Assembly: GCA_032690845.1 (NCBI GenBank)
Contig: CM064426.1
Span: 61,542,631-61,606,630, forward strand
Length of the DNA stretch: 64,000 nt
Direction of reading: 5' to 3'
Source: Eleusine coracana subsp. coracana
Lineage: Eukaryota > Streptophyta > Magnoliopsida > Poales > Poaceae
This document shows positions 55,507 through 64,000 of the stretch, piece after piece. Positions within the stretch are counted from its first letter, which is position 1, and every line of letters starts with the position of its first letter. The position numbers and the translations under genes are program-made. The notes beneath the pieces were generated by a model. The model was not told where the DNA came from. It ran no database searches and worked only from the letters and a program-made list of their open reading frames with translations.

Positions 55507-56160
55507 CTAGTGCGCTGCTTCTTCATCTTGTCCTAGCGCTCTTGGAACTTGCACTTCAGGTCTCTGGTTTCGAGAGCTAGCGATTCTTCCAGTAGTATGC
55601 TCTTGTTTCAGGGTGTTGAAGTACTCATATGTGTTGGCGATGGTGTGGGTCCTCAGCTTTCCTTGCAGTCCCTTCTTGAAGTGGTCCTGCTTCGCCGTAT
55701 CCGTCTCCACATCTTCAAGTGAGTAGCGAGCCAATTTCATGAACTTCTTGATGTACTGGTTGATGGTCATGGAACCTTGTTTCAGGGTCCTAAACTCGTC
55801 CTTCTTCTTATCCATGATCCCATTCGGGATGTGGTACTTCCTAAAGGCTTCTTTGAACTCTGTCCAATCGATGGCAGTGGGATCTGTTGTGGCCTCATAG
55901 TAATTGTCCCACCATTCTGCTGCTGGTCCAGACAACTGATGGGCGGCTAATGCCACCTTCTCCTGGTCACTGGCGGCAACTATCTTCAGCTTCTTGGTGA
56001 TCTCATGTAACCAGTCATCAACTGTCATTGGGTCTTCTAGGTTACCCTCGAAGGTCGATGGTCTGAGTCTCATAAATTCTGACATCTTGGAGGGTCCATG
56101 TTCGCGACCTCCTCCTATGGCCTGGAGTAACTGATGTCCGCTATGGTGGCTGGTGGCCAT
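55507..56160 (-). pseudogene. Tekay gag
   Basis: A 217-residue frame with the retrotransposon gag domain: LRPSTFEGNLEDPMTVDDWL, ALAAHQLSGPAAEWWDNYYE, FKEAFRKYHIPNGIMDKKKD, FRTLKQGSMTINQYIKKF and LARYSLEDVETD. A frame change near 55500 links it to the zinc-knuckle frame. The ATG at 56158-56160 abuts an Athila LTR fragment, so the true N-terminus and the 5' LTR are missing. Gag would form the particle shell. Confidence 0.82.
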
Positions 56161-57510
56161 TGGTTGTAATTACACACCCACTTATGTACCGCAAGAGGAC
56201 GGTGTACAGTTGTAGCTTTTTTCCCTCATAGTATTCCAAGGTTATCGAATCCATAAGGAATGAGCAGAACAATTACTATTAAAGGGTTACTAACAAATTG
56301 CAATAGGTTGGTTGGTGTGAATGATGATGGTGAGAGAGTGGAGGGTGAATGTTATTGATGTGGTAATAGGATAATGAAGGATTCTCTCCTTAGAACTGGT
56401 TCACTAGCATGCAACCTTATTCTTATCAACTCGAGTGATGACTCCAATATTCTACAAGACATGGTGGTTTCGTTCACCCCGGCTGTCACTACAAAGGCTA
56501 TTAGCTCCCCACTGGTTTCTTGCACTATGTAATGGGCAAAAGTGTATTGGCCGATACACTAATCAAAAGGATAGATAGATGTGCAATTAAGTTTATCACA
56601 TAGACTAAATTCATCAAGAGAGTATCAATAAGTATGAGAGTTACACGACCATATCCCCGCACCAGAGAAGAGAATATGAGACTCATCCTTCCGCTAGACA
56701 TAGAAGAGGGATGAGAAATAGCGTTAGAATATGCACGAGCAGATAGACGCGACCTCCCTTCTGGTGGGTCTCGTCGGTGTTGACCAACCTTCGCCGCCAA
56801 TATCCTGGAACCCTAGTTCTAATAACTGATTCCCGCATTTGCCGTCCTCCTTTGGTTCTAGATAATTATCTTCCTTTTATACCCGATGGGATTAGGTCAA
56901 CTTCCACCGACTCTACCTCATACTAGGCTAGGCCTTCATCTTTCTTGGACTGGGTCGTGTTTTTGTCACCTTTTCCTTCCGCGCTGATCGGCGCAGGCCC
57001 GCGCCGGTCGGTGCGGCTCCACATCTAGCCCATCTTTATTACTCTTTAGTTCTATATCCATAATTGCCCTGTTTTACACCTGTTTCCTACTATTACATCC
57101 AAAACAGTACAACTATAAATATATGCAAATACGAGGTTAATTGTTAGTCTAAACCACCAAATTAAGACGCAAAACATCCCTTTTTGGTAGATAAAATAGG
57201 CATCTCGAAACCACCAATAGTTCCCCCACACTCAAATCATTGCTAGTCCTCGAGCAATACAAAAGCAAATATGTAACAAGAATCTTCACACCATCTCTCA
57301 TGCAATCAATCTCAATCATCATTTTTACTCGTTATCCCACCACAAAGATTTTCTCTCATATCCTTTTAACCAATCGGCATATCATACTTGAACTTAATGA
57401 AATCACCACAAAACCTTTTCAGAAACAATTTTAGTTCTCCTCAACTCATCTTTAGCATCAAACATCAAGCATTTGGTCCTCTCTAGATCTCTCAAGTGTG
57501 TTTCCTTCCC
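56161..57510 (-). mobile_element. Truncated Athila fragment: LTR plus 3' internal end
   Basis: 56161-57219 is a nearly complete LTR of the family seen at 32948 and 45255. It has both segments that those two copies lack, including minus-strand TATAAAAGG at about 56875. The first two bases of the TGTTGG end are missing at the Tekay gag border. The polypurine tract (57220-57233) and about 280 bases of internal sequence matching 33794-34075 follow, and then similarity ends at about 57510. The rest of this second Athila copy is absent. Confidence 0.85.
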
Positions 57511-58374
57511 TCTGCCTCCCCGAACCAATCCCCACAAATTCCACTTTCCGCTGCCTCCACGCCACCAAAAAAAATCCTACCCAATTCCAAACCCAACCCC
57601 AAACCCGACTCGGGTTTCGCCTCGGGTTTCTGGAAAACCGACTCCAACCCAACTTCGGTAAAACGGGCATAACTTTTCGCTCGGTTTTCCATTTTGGCTG
57701 AAATTTTTATAGGAGATTCTTGACTCAAAGTTGACCATACCCACACTTGGATATGCCCTGTGTACCCTTGTCAAAAAATTCAAAAAAATTGGGAAGATAA
57801 AGAAAAAATTGATTCAAGTTGAAACCCGACATTTTCTGCAACTTCAAGATTTTCTGTAGGCCATCTTAGCTCTGTTTGAGCTGAAATTTTCTGTGGATTC
57901 TCCCCCATTGTTGGTGAGTTGGAGAAAAATATCAAAAAAATAAAATAAAAAAAATAAATTTGGGATTTCTACTAGTGCTACATCTAGCCCCCTGAAATTT
58001 CTGGATTTGGCTATTTTGCACTTAGCCCCCTATTATCGCCTATGTGCCTTTGTCTCCTTGTTTCTACTATGCTATCACTACTGTTCTAGGACATACTTAG
58101 ACCAGCAACTAGGGACAAGTTACTTGGGCACTTATTCAGCTTTACTATCTGTTTTTGGCCTTTCCTAGCTCTACATATTTCTTTTGGACAGCACATAGGT
58201 TATTTTGTGACCCTTGCAATCATGGAACACATCTCCCTAGTATCCTTTGTTTTGCTTTTCAGAACTTCGTAAGAGCTTTGTAAGGAGTTTCCTTTTGCTG
58301 TGTTGAGAGGCACCACTACTTAGCTATTTTGTAAGGATAACCTTCACTGTTTGTTTCCTATTTTAGTGTTTGTG
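57511..58374 (+). other. Leader of the CRM element, 5' truncated
   Basis: Non-coding sequence between the Athila breakpoint and the CRM gag start. No LTR end or primer binding site is seen, so the 5' LTR and PBS have been lost. It contains AAACCCGACTCGGGTTTCGC-type sequence near 57600 and CT-rich AT-rich tracts. Short ORFs on both strands at 57458-57783 are not supported. Confidence 0.55.
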
Positions 58375-60050
58375 ATGGCAGGAAGTGACGATGGAGAGAT
58401 GGGTTCACCCTCATAGTTTGCTGAGTGCGTGAGCCAAGAGCAGCTCTAGAAGGCTTTGCAGGCTGCTCAGAGTGATTTGGTAGAGACGATCACCAGAGCC
58501 GTTACTGATGCGGTCAGCAAGCTTCACATTGGAGAAAGCATCGAGCGGTTGGAGAAGCGGGTCTCCAAGTTAACCGATCAGGTTGTCGTATTGGAGACCG
58601 CTCCCAAGACCAATGATACGAACACCAATCACAACGATGTTGAAGACGTCCATGATGAAGACATGGTGAATGATGGCACCGTGGATAGGTTAGCTACAAG
58701 GACCGTAAGATTACGACGTTGTTTGCATCGTAATACTCTAGGTATGGGTGGTTTCCATAACTACAATCGTCGTCCACATGGTAACTATGCTTCAGATGAC
58801 CCGTATGCTAAAATTAAGTTTTCAATTCCTTCATTTTCGGCTCAGTATGATGGTGATGTTTATCTTGATTGGGAGATGACTGTAGAACAAAAATTTAATG
58901 CCCATCTTGTTCCTGAACAACATAGAGTTAGACAAGCTACTAGTGAGTTTAAGGACTTTGCTATTGTTTGGTGGAGTGGTCTAGCTGCTGAAACTGATTT
59001 GCCTACTACTTGGGAAGAACTTAAGGTAGCAACGCGTGATCGTTTTGTTCCTCCTTTTTATAGAGAGATTCGTAATAAACGGCAACATTTAGAACAAGGA
59101 CATAAAACTATTTAGGAGTACTTTAGTGAGCTTCAAAAGGGTTTGATTCGTTGTGCTGTAGTTGAAAAAGTAGAGGATCATATTTGTCGCTTTTATTCTG
59201 GTTTAAGAAAAGAAATTCAGGACATCCTTGATTATAAAGAATATTATACCCTCACCCAGTGTTTCCAGTATGCTATGCTTGCAGAGAAAGAATCACAGGG
59301 ACTTTTCCAGGCTTTTGAGGAGTACAGCAAGTCGCGGAACTCCTACCCCCCACGCTCGACGGGGACTTCAGGGCTGCCCAAGCCATCTTTTTGGCTGCCC
59401 CCACTAGCAGCTGCCAAGGGAACCAGTATTATTTTTGCAGCACCAAGATCAGGCCCTGCACCTTCGCGCTCAGGTAAAAATTCTGTGCAGGTACCAGCTA
59501 GTAGTGCCTCCTCGGTTGCTTCGATGGGGCACACTACAGGGATTCAGTGCCACCGCCGCCATGGACTTGGTCATGTGCAGAAAGATTGTCCAAGTAGGCG
59601 GGCATATGTGGCGACAGACGATAGTGGTTACAAGAGCACCTCCGATGTGGAGGATGAGGAGGAGGACGTCGCTTCCACCAGCAGTGACCTCATCGTTGGA
59701 GGCGGAGACACCACAGGATACATCAACATTATTGTTCAGCGTGTCCTTAGCACACAAGTTCATCAGCCCGAGACGATGCAGCGCCACAACTTGTTCCAGA
59801 TTTTCTTCATCATCAAGAACCACCGAGCACGTGTCATCATTGATGGAGGGAGCTGCAATAACTTGGTGAGTTATGATGTGGTCAACAAGCTTGCTTTGAC
59901 CACATGCCCACATCCACATTCGTACTACATTTAGTAGTTAAACAACTCTAGAAAAGCTAAGGTAATACAAACTTGCAGAGTTCCTTTTTCCATTGGCTCT
60001 TATGTGGATTCTGTTGATTGTGATGTCGTACCCATGCAAGCATGTTCATT
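58375..60050 (+). pseudogene. CRM gag and protease
   Basis: It starts MAGSDDGEMGSPS at 58375. The gag core includes YAKIKFSIPSFSAQYDGDVY, WEMTVEQKFNAHLVPEQHR and FAIVWWSGLAAE, then after a TAG at 59113 EYFSELQKGLIRCAVVE. The zinc knuckle reads CHRRHGLGHVQKDC, with the second Cys changed to Arg. The protease has ARVIIDGGSCNNLVSYDVVN with its catalytic Asp kept. Stops are at 58414, 58447, 59113, 59932 and 59935, all where Q or W is expected. A one-base deletion near 60050 shifts the frame before LLGRPWEFD. Confidence 0.85.
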
Positions 60051-61349
60051 TTATTGGGTAGACCTTGGGAATTTGATAATGATGTTGTACACCATGGTAG
60101 AAGTAATAAGTACACTTTTATGCATAAAAGAACTAAAATTACTTTGTTACCAATGACCCCTGCTAAAATTGTACAAGCTGATTTAGAAAGAGCTGCTAGT
60201 TTGAAAAATAAAGGTACTGAAATTCAACAACCTATTAATTCTAACTCTACACCTAGTAATGTTAATGATTCTTCAAGTTCTAAGGGTGCTGGAATTAAAT
60301 TACAAGGTCGTTCATGTCTTGCAACAAAATCTGAGCTTGATGAAATTTCTGATAATAATAATATTTGTTATGCTTTGATATGCAAACAAGCTTTGTTTTC
60401 GCTTGATGATATTGCTTCTAGTGCTTTGCCTCCTGCTGTCACTAACCTTTTGCAGGAGTATGAGGATGTGTTTCCAGCTGAGATACCCCCGGGATTGCCA
60501 CCTTTGAGAGGGATTGAGCATCAAATTGATTTGATTCCGGGTGCTACTTTGCCAAACCGTGCTGCTTATAGGACCAACCCTGAGGAGACTAAGGAGATAC
60601 AACGACAAGTTCAAGACCTTTTGGATCATGGGTATGTTCGTCAATTACTTAGTCCTTGTGTTGTTCCTGTACTTTTGGTTCCTAAGAAAGATGGTACTTG
60701 GCGTATGTGTGTAGATTGTAGAGTCATTAATAATATTACTATTAGGTATCGTCATCCTATTCCTAGGCTAGACGACATGCTTGATGAGTTATGTGGTGCT
60801 ATAATTTTCACTAAAATTGATTTGCGTAGTGGCTACCATCAAATTAGAATGAAACTTGGAGATGAACGGAAAACAGCATTCAAAACCAAATTTGGATTAT
60901 ACGAGTGGTTAGTAATGCCTTTCAGTTTAACTAATGCACCTAGTACTTTCATGCGCTTGATGAATAAGGTTTTAAGAGCTTTCATTGGCAAATTTGTGGT
61001 AGTTTACTTTGATGATATCTTGATTTATAGCAAATCCATGGATGAACATATGAATCATTTGCGTGCTATTTTTGATGCTTTGTGAGATGCACGTTTATTT
61101 GGTAACCTTGAGAAGTGCACCTTTTGCACGGATCGAGTCTCTTTTCTTGGCTATGTTGTGACTCCACAGGGAATTGAGGTGGATGAGGCAAAGATTGAAG
61201 CCAGAAAGAGCTGGCCTATACCAAAAACTATCACACAGGTGAGGAGTTTTCTTGGTCTTGCAGGTTTCTACCGCCGCTTTGTCAAAGATTTCAGCACCAT
61301 TGCTGCACCTTTGCATGAGTTGACAAAGAAGGGCGTTGATTTCCATTAG
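60042..61349 (+). pseudogene. CRM reverse transcriptase
   Basis: The frame 60042-61085 includes the protease end LLGRPWEFDNDVVHHGRSNK, then LPPLRGIEHQIDLIPGATLP, RQVQDLLDHGYVRQLLSPC, VPKKDGTWRMCVDCRVIN, TKIDLRSGYHQIRMKLGDER and the active site VVVYFDDILIYSKS (YxDD-type motif FDD intact). A TGA at 61083 stands where CGA (Arg) is expected. The thumb and connection then follow in the same frame (ARLFGNLEKCTFCTDRVSFL, VRSFLGLAGFYRRFVKDF) to a TAG at 61347 where TGG is expected. Apart from these nonsense changes the domain is well kept. Confidence 0.88.
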
Positions 61350-63392
61350 GGTAAGTTACATCATGAGTCTTTTGATGCTTTGAAGGATAAACTTACACAT
61401 GCACTATTACTACAATTACCTAATTTTGATAAGATTTTTGAGCTTGAATGTGATGCTAGTGGTATAGGCATTGGTAATGTTTTGATGCAAGATAGTAAAC
61501 ATGTTGCATACTTTACTGAGAAAATTACTGGGCCTGTTTTCAATTACTCCACGTATGATAAGGAATTGTATGCACTTGTACATTCTTTAGAGACGTGGCG
61601 TCATTATTTGTTGCCCAAAGAATTTGTTATTCATTCTGATCATGAATCACTTAAGTATATTTGTTCTGAATGTAATTTGAACCATAGACATGCTAAATGG
61701 ATTGAGTTTATTGAGTCTTTTCCTTACATTATTAAACGTAAGAAAGGGAAAGATAATATGATCGTTGATGCTTTATCTAGGCGCTATACTTTATTGTCTC
61801 AACTTGATTGTAGAATTTTTGGACTTGAGGCAATTAAAGAACAATATGTTGCTGATGTTGATTTTAAGGATGTATTGCTGCATTGTAAAGAAGGTCGTGC
61901 ATGGAACAAATTTGTGTTGACTGATGGATTCTTGTTTAGAGCTAATCACTTATGCATTCCAGTTGGTTCCGTTCATCTTTTGTTGTTACAGGAGGTGCAT
62001 GGAGGGGGATTGATGGGTTATTTTGGTGCCAAGAAGACTAAGGATATTTTGGCCACACACTTCTTTTGGCCAAGGATAAGGAAAGATGTTGAGCGCTTTG
62101 TTGCTCGCTGCACTACATGTCAAAAAGTTAAGTCTCGCTTGAATCCACATGGTTTATACATGCCACTTCCTGTTCCTTCTATTCCTTGGGTGGATATTTC
62201 CATGGACTTTGTGTTAGTACTGTCTAGGACTAATAGGGGGAGTGATAGTATTTTTGTTGTTGTAGATAGATTTTCTAAGACGGCACACTTTATACCATGT
62301 CATAAGACTGATGATGCTAGTTATATTGCTGATCTCTTTTTTAAAGAAATTATACGTTTGTATGGTATGCCTTCTACTATTGTTTCAGATCATGATGCAA
62401 AATTCTTGAGTCACTTTTGGCGCACGCTTTGGAATAAGTTGGGTACAAATTTGTTGTTTTCTACAACTTGTCACCCACAAACTGATGGACAAACTGAGGT
62501 GGTGAACCGCACTTTGGGTACTATGTTGAGAGCTATTTTGAAAAAAATTTTGAAGCAATGGGAAGAATGTTTGCCTCATGTTGAGTTTGCATATAATTGG
62601 GCAACACATTCTACTACCAAGGTAAGACCTTTCAAGGAAGTGTATGGTTTTAATCCCCGTACTCCACTTGATATACTTCCTCTACCTATTCATGAGAGAG
62701 TTCATGTTGATGCTAAGGAGTGTGCTGAATTTATTTTGCAAATGCATGAGACCACTAGACTTAGCATTGAAAAGATGAATGAAAAGTATAAAATTGCTGG
62801 TAGTAAAGGTAGAAAAGAAGTAAAACTTGATGTAGGAGATTTAGTATGGTTACACTTGAGAAAGGATAGATTTCCAGATTTGAGAAAGTCTAAATTAATG
62901 CCTAGAGCTGATGGTCCTTTAAAAATAATTGAGAAGATTAATGATAATGCATACAAACTTGAGTTGCCTCCCGAGTTCGGGGTTAGTCCTACTTTTAACA
63001 TTTCAGATTTGAAACCATACTTGGGAGAAGAGAATAAGCTTGAGTTGAGGACGACTCCACTTCAAGAGGGGGAGGATGATGAGGACATCACTCCTAAGGA
63101 TATATGCAACACTTCTCCAATTCTGGACTTGCAAGGTCCAATGACTAGAGCTCGTGCACGTCGACTAAATTTAGAGGTGAGCTTGTTCCTATGCTCTTTA
63201 TTATATGTCACTTTTGAGAATGGTTTGCTGCCTAATGATTATATTGTAACTAGGAACCATGGAGAGGACCAGGAGATTATGGGAGAAGGACTTGGAGATG
63301 TGGAGGACCAGCAAGGACGTGGAAGCCAAGGTGGAGGCCCAACCAAAACCGAGTTTGAATCTGTTTTGGGGCTCGGGACCAGTCTGCACTAA
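61350..63392 (+). CDS. CRM RNase H, integrase and C-terminal tail (670-residue open frame)
   Basis: The longest intact frame in the window (open from 61380). RNase H: FELECDASGIGIGNVLMQDS, STYDKELYALVHSLETWRHY, VIHSDHESLKYICSE and MIVDALSRRYTLL. Integrase: zinc domain HGGGLMGYFGAKKTKDILA and CTTCQKVKSRLN; core residues in DISMDFVLVLSRTNRG, TIVSDHDAKFLSHF and PQTDGQTEVVNRT, so D, D and E are all present. The C-terminal region (VGDLVWLHLRKDRFPDLRKS, GVSPTFNISDLKPYL) passes the polypurine tract, and the last roughly 105 residues, from TRARARRLNLEVSLF on, are encoded inside the 3' LTR. In CRM this tail carries the centromere-targeting CR motif. The frame begins after a TAG at 61347, so it cannot be translated as part of a full polyprotein. 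Confidence 0.87.
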   Translation, partial: GKLHHESFDALKDKLTHALLLQLPNFDKIFELECDASGIGIGNVLMQDSKHVAYFTEKITGPVFNYSTYDKELYALVHSLETWRHYLLPKEFVIHSDHESLKYICSECNLNHRHAKWIEFIESFPYIIKRKKGKDNMIVDALSRRYTLLSQLDCRIFGLEAIKEQYVADVDFKDVLLHCKEGRAWNKFVLTDGFLFRANHLCIPVGSVHLLLLQEVHGGGLMGYFGAKKTKDILATHFFWPRIRKDVERFVARCTTCQKVKSRLNPHGLYMPLPVPSIPWVDISMDFVLVLSRTNRGSDSIFVVVDRFSKTAHFIPCHKTDDASYIADLFFKEIIRLYGMPSTIVSDHDAKFLSHFWRTLWNKLGTNLLFSTTCHPQTDGQTEVVNRTLGTMLRAILKKILKQWEECLPHVEFAYNWATHSTTKVRPFKEVYGFNPRTPLDILPLPIHERVHVDAKECAEFILQMHETTRLSIEKMNEKYKIAGSKGRKEVKLDVGDLVWLHLRKDRFPDLRKSKLMPRADGPLKIIEKINDNAYKLELPPEFGVSPTFNISDLKPYLGEENKLELRTTPLQEGEDDEDITPKDICNTSPILDLQGPMTRARARRLNLEVSLFLCSLLYVTFENGLLPNDYIVTRNHGEDQEIMGEGLGDVEDQQGRGSQGGGPTKTEFESVLGLGTSLH
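63065..63077 (+). other. CRM polypurine tract
   Basis: AAGAGGGGGAGGA directly before the LTR start TGATGAGG. It lies inside the pol frame. Confidence 0.8.
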
Positions 63393-63998
63393 AACGGATG
63401 CCCAGGATGCATACGGACTCAGATTTGGACGTTCTACATATGCACGGAAAGATAAGAAGAAGAACTTTACAACGCCACCGGTCTCATGTCAAAATTCATC
63501 CGCAGTCATCAGGAATCGTCGAAACAAGAGAGGGTCAAGAATCTGTTTTGGTGTTGCATCGCCTGTTTTTGGCCTTTGAGCTTTGTATCTAGTTGAGCCC
63601 AATTAGGGGCACGTCCAGAGGGTCTTGCACGACCCTAGGGTCTTCATATATATCCGCCACCGCATCATTAGGGTTCGGGTTTTGCTTAGATTATTCCGTT
63701 CATAACAGTTTTGTCATCATCATGATTTGTGAGACCCCAACTTCGTGAGATTCATAATACATCTGCAATTGTATTGCATTCTTCTTTGTTCTTGCTTGTG
63801 TTCTTGATTCGCAGGTAGGGATTAGCTTTCTCGGTGAGGTCAATCATTTTAGAACGGTTGATAACCAGAGGAGACGTTGTGCTACGATTGCGAGGTTTAG
63901 AATGTGCTGTTCTGAAGCTGGATCGATTTGTGTGTCGCCTCTGACCAAATCAACGTATCCAGAACCTTTCGGAAGATCGGGAGCCCTTGTCCACATCA
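63078..63998 (+). repeat. CRM 3' LTR
   Basis: Starts TGATGAGGACATC and ends TGTCCACATCA, with TGATG/CATCA terminal complementarity. A TATA-like CATATATATCC lies at about 63645. The window ends two bases after it, so the target duplication cannot be checked. Confidence 0.82.
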
Positions 63999-64000
63999 GT

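Larger units (their letters stand above)
57511..63998 (+). mobile_element. CRM-type Ty3/gypsy element, 5' truncated, with 3' LTR
   Basis: gag, protease, RT, RNase H and integrase are in order on the plus strand, with a polypurine tract (AAGAGGGGGAGGA, 63065-63077) and a 921-base 3' LTR (63078-63998) starting TGATGAGGACATC and ending CCACATCA. The pol frame runs on past the polypurine tract into the LTR, a feature known from CRM elements. Protein sequence (FGLYEWLVMPF, HFFWPRIRKDVERFVARCTT, GVSPTFNISDLKPYL) fits that lineage. CRM elements are centromere-enriched in grasses. The 5' LTR is missing. Confidence 0.85.

Noticed and set aside
57458..57783. Overlapping ORFs on both strands near the Athila/CRM junction
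   Set aside because: They cross the breakpoint at about 57510 or lie in Pro/Thr-rich leader sequence, and show no motif.

Overview
This window is a block of nested transposable elements from a plant nuclear genome, almost certainly a grass. The evidence is the set of families present: a CACTA (En/Spm) element with TAGCGGCGG subterminal repeats, Ty3/gypsy elements of the Tekay, Athila, Tat and CRM types, and a Ty1/copia element with 2.3-kb LTRs. I see no host single-copy gene, tRNA, rRNA or CRISPR array. Nearly every coding region carries stops or frameshifts. A CRM-type element at the right end suggests, without proving, a centromeric or pericentromeric location.

Layout. 1-2040: two copies of a broken TNP2 (CACTA transposase) C-terminal region. 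2444-30705: left arm of a second CACTA element (subterminal hairpins, GC-rich leader, transposase_24-type gene at 29094-30705). This arm is split by a solo LTR (3047-6953, TSD TCCCC) and by a copia element (8372-28738, TSD AACCC). The copia element itself holds a Tat-type gypsy element (14380-25237) that carries a multi-exon antisense gene. 30706-32942 and 46242-46865: pol of a Tekay chromovirus, followed by its 3' LTR (46910-52219). An Athila element on the minus strand (32948-46236, TSD AATAG) sits in the Tekay integrase. The Athila element holds a solo LTR (40931-44268), and the Tekay LTR holds a solo copia LTR (47751-49552, TSD GCACC). 52359-54760: CACTA right end, with the terminal CACTACAAC and a minus-strand gene with a Ulp1-like C48 protease. 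54765-56160: Tekay gag-protease, minus strand. 56161-57510: Athila LTR fragment. 57511-63998: 5'-truncated CRM element ending in its 3' LTR two bases before the window end.

The main structural result is that the two CACTA halves and the two Tekay halves fit together only if about 30705-54762 has been inverted. Turning that segment round would restore one CACTA gene (transposase_24 part, then Ulp1 part, then terminal repeat). It would also restore one Tekay element in gag-protease-RT-integrase-chromodomain-LTR order. A real inversion and an assembly inversion both remain possible.

Other points of note: a GCCGATCGGCGC-like motif scattered in pairs through the Athila element; an unusual post-integrase Athila ORF with a Cys/His cluster; a copia element with scrambled gag and protease order and no RT or integrase; a perfect 20-bp hairpin in the CACTA leader; and nonsense mutations in the CRM element that are all C-to-T or G-to-A. 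All family assignments come from motifs read by eye. No database search was run.
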